Origin: Pelargonium nanum
Taxonomy: Eukaryota > Streptophyta > Magnoliopsida > Geraniales > Geraniaceae
Direction: 5' to 3'
NCBI GenBank assembly: GCA_036897485.1
Contig: JAYMTF010000007.1
Coordinates: 1-64,000 of the forward strand
DNA length: 64,000 nt
Shown here: in pieces, positions 61,115 through 64,000 of the stretch
Position numbering within the stretch: the first letter of the stretch is position 1
Layout of the letters: each line of letters opens with the position of its first letter
Made by a program: the position numbers and the translations under genes
The notes under the pieces: generated by a model
Told to the model about the DNA's origin: nothing
Seen by the model: the letters and a program-made list of their open reading frames with translations, nothing else
The model's database searches: none

Positions 61115-63971
61115 TTATCTTCGAAATAGAGGTTCAAGCAATGTCGGAGAACACAAAGCTGCCACAGATTTGAACTGCTATAACAATGCCCGTATTAGTT
61201 TTCTAGAAAAATGAAACATAAACGTCATCTAAATTAACATGACTCTGCTGTCTCGTACCTTCTCTTGTCTATACTTCACTCGTATGGCACTTAGAGGACA
61301 ACCGTTGGTGTTTAATTGTAACCCTTGTAACGATTGAACTGACATTTGCAGATCTGAAGCCTTGTAAGAGGTATAGTGTTCTAGAGTAGGGTTCTGCAAG
61401 AAAGACATGTATACAATCAGGCTACTAATACGAAGAACATAACTGTATGCATGGAAAAATACATTCTGAGACACTGGATACAGACCCATGGGTTACTAGA
61501 TTGATCCAACGTCCATCTGGCTAGAAAAACAGCTGATGCAGCAATCACAGAAGGAACAAAATTCAGGAAGCCGTAGTCCATTAAAGTTAATTCTGCAAGA
61601 TAATTGGCCAGGTACTCCAGCTCAAGACTTGAGTTCTGCAAATTTTAAGCAATGACATAAAAAAGTATTAGCTTTTCTGTGGAAAAAGAATTATCTCTCA
61701 CAAGATATGATCAAGGCCAACAATTTTACCTTGTAAGAAGCTTGTGCTGCTCGAAGAAATCTCCTGAAAAAACAAGAAATATATGCAAACATGTTAGCAG
61801 ACTACAACAGATGTAAAAGACTTGATACTGTTGATGCAAGATAGTCTTTAGTACCTGAGAAAAGTTTTTGCGGTGGGTGTATAAACTTGAAAGCCGAAAT
61901 ATTTAAGTACTTCAGTCTCCATTTTTAGTACCTGGCAAGTTAATTTTGTCAAGATTTTTTAATAGCCCACCTAGTGAATTATGTGCAAGTACATGAACAC
62001 CAACAGTTCTCTTTCAGAAGTGCTAAAATAAAATAATGATAAAAAACACCCAATTTTTTCATCTGAACACTACTTCCTTGTGGCCACTGCCGTTAACACA
62101 ATATAATGTGCATGCACATTGATAAAGGCAGTTCATAAAAGTTTTGCTTTAAGTAGCTAAGATGCGTAAAATAACATTGTTTACTTCTAGCTAATGGGGT
62201 CACGTGATTTTGTAGCAATAAGTTTCAAGCATCTACATACCTCCTCCCTTGAGTAAGTGTTGTCTGTGATGAAGCAAAATTCCTCCACGCGTGGTGCACA
62301 AATTTCTTCATACTTCCTTCAATTTATGAAGAGAAAAGGCAAATTTAGATTACATACAAAGAGACGGCCATCAATAGCATAGTGCAATTCAAATACAAAC
62401 AAATGTATATATTTTTGCTCAAATAAGAAAAGTTTGATTTTGTGTTAAATCGACACTACGAAGAAGGTATACTCAAATCAATATGATTTTAGTCCAAAGT
62501 AGTCATGTGCAAAATTCACCAAAAATAAGAGATCTTACGATGCAATAAGCATGCAAGTGATGCCAAGCAGTTGAAGTCTTTGTCTTTCAATGTAGTTATG
62601 AGCAAGGAACGTGTCAATAAGATACACTGTGAGGTAAAGAGTATCTGGAACCAACTTATATTCCTCAGATACCTGAAAAGAAAATTGGTGGTTCAATTTT
62701 CCGCTTAACTATTCTGAGCACATAATTAGACTTATATATTTGATTGACCATATAAAGAAACAGTACTAGGAATGATTTCTCAAATCTGACTGTCACTGGA
62801 GATATAGATATTGTTACAAACTTAAATCAAACACAATTCATCAAATGCATGGCTTAAGATTCTTGCATTCATAGCAGTGCAAACTTGACTTTCAATACAG
62901 CTGTTTAAGACCATTATCTTCAAACTTTTACAAATTTATGGAGTAATGCAGAGAAACGTGATCGAAAAGGCCAAATGTACTCTCAAAATCACTTATACAC
63001 TACTGGAAAAAATACTACGTGTATCCAGCCAACGCAGCAGGGTTACACAATAATGAAAACAGCATTGGAAATCTACTGTATATGTTGCTGAGAGTTAGTT
63101 GAACATTAAAAGCCTAAATGTAATTACATTAATGATTGAGTTAACAAACTACATTTTAATATTCAAAATAGGACAAAACAAAACACATTAACAATTGTCA
63201 TATAACTATACTAACCTCTACAAGCCAATCTACCAGAATCCCTCGCATGCCTTGAGTGATATCCCGCTGCACTGTTTCCATGAAATCGGAATATGGCCTT
63301 CGGACAAGCTGAAAAGAATTGTTTTTAGAACAATTGCAAACACCAAGTTTCTTACAAACAAGTATCTTAAGTTTATTTTTCACCACTTTGATGGATGCAG
63401 GAATTATAACTGAAGGGAATTATTAGAGTGAGAACAATTGCATTCTCGTTTAACATATTAACTTTACAACTTTATTGTGGAGATGCGTGAATGTGTAAGG
63501 GCACATAATTGAGACTAAGACATTCAATAGGTACAAAATTATAAAATATTGCACATAGCTTTTGAGAGAATGCATTGTCTTTTATTGGTGAAATCATAAG
63601 CTCTTGTTCTTTTTCCCTTCTATTCAATATTAACCGAGCAGTCTTGTCAAGGTAAAGTAGTTCCTAGAGTTTAATAAACTAAGAACAAAAGCACAAGAAC
63701 ATGTATTTTGCAAAATAATACTGTTGGAGAAAGTGGATTTGAGACAGGCAAGTCAGACGAGTTAAATTATTATGAGAAGAAAATCATCAAGGAACTCATC
63801 ATAAAATGATCATATTTGGCAGGAAGGCACATACCTCTGCAACACGCAAATTACTATAGATATCAGAGGCATAAAGACTGCACAGCAGAGGATTATTGTG
63901 ATCAGAATCAATATCAGTGACATCCGGATTGTTTGACGCTATCAAACTTCCAAATAGATCACATTTCCATT
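61115..63971 (-). CDS. CYCA2: A-type cyclin, CYCA2-like (5' end outside window)
   Basis: Regulatory partner of cyclin-dependent kinases in S phase and G2/M; CYCA2 members restrain endoreduplication. Exons in transcript order: 63835-63971, 63216-63308, 62539-62672, 62241-62316, 61855-61931, 61730-61763, 61486-61635, 61259-61393, 61115-61174. The first listed exon starts inside a codon, so at least one upstream exon is beyond 64000. The visible part begins WKCDLFGSL and DVTDIDSDHNNPLLC, a CYCA2-type lead. Then the cyclin box: MRGILVDWLVEVSEEYKL, TLYLTVYLID, YIERQRLQLLGITCMLIASK, YEEICAPRVEEF. The C-terminal cyclin fold follows, ending RVKYRQEKFKSVAALCS. The A-type MR-ILVDWLVEV signature and CDK-binding residues are kept. 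The N-terminal destruction box is not in view. Closest Arabidopsis relative by position would be CYCA2;4; the exact member is inferred. Confidence 0.93.
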
Positions 63972-64000
63972 CTGCAAGCAAAAGAGAGGAAACTGTAAGC

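Noticed and set aside
62999-63020. cactactggaaaaaatacta, similar to a CACTA transposon end, in a cyclin intron
   Set aside because: Only about 20 bases, no subterminal repeats, no partner end.

Overview
The window is nuclear DNA of a dicot plant. AT-rich intergenic stretches separate intron-rich genes that have canonical GT/AG junctions. The proteins are plant forms: a CENP-C ending in the plant-type CENP-C motif, a short one-BRCT XRCC1, Aux/IAA repressors, chloroplast glycerate kinase and an A2-type cyclin. Small plant repeats (Stowaway and hAT MITEs, tRNA-derived SINEs, a TRIM-like solo LTR) lie between and inside the genes. I cannot name the species. Exon borders were placed by hand from splice sites and reading phase; each complete CDS sums to a whole number of codons.

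Layout. 1-3.8 kb: intergenic, with one clean Stowaway MITE. 3.8-11.1 kb (-): CENP-C, whose first intron is filled by tandem repeats of about 153 bp. 11.38-11.46 kb (-): tRNA-Ser(AGA), between the divergent CENP-C and XRCC1 genes. 11.6-16.2 kb (+): XRCC1. 18.0-29.6 kb (+): NAA15, the ribosome anchor of the NatA N-terminal acetyltransferase, 26 coding exons, with a SINE and several MITEs in its introns. 31.1-33.3 kb (-): an intronless ABCF4/GCN4-type ABC protein. 34.5-40.5 kb: gene-poor. 40.9-42.9 kb (+): a small Aux/IAA gene. 47.2-49.4 kb (+): a decayed duplicate of that gene, promoter included. 53.8-54.6 kb (+): an IAA15-like Aux/IAA gene. 55.6-56.0 kb: an organelle large-subunit rRNA fragment. 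57.2-60.2 kb (-): D-glycerate 3-kinase. 61.1-64.0 kb (-): a CYCA2-type cyclin whose 5' end lies beyond the window.

The genes are not one pathway. They cover kinetochore assembly, DNA repair, co-translational acetylation, a ribosome-associated ATPase, auxin response, photorespiration and the cell cycle. Their order matters: from memory, XRCC1, NAA15, IAA15, GLYK and CYCA2;4 are close neighbours at the end of Arabidopsis chromosome 1 (At1g80370-At1g80420), so the block looks anciently collinear. I found no evident new biological system. The best leads are the satellite-like array inside the CENP-C gene, tandem duplication in the leading introns of three neighbouring genes, and the Aux/IAA cluster with its decaying middle copy.
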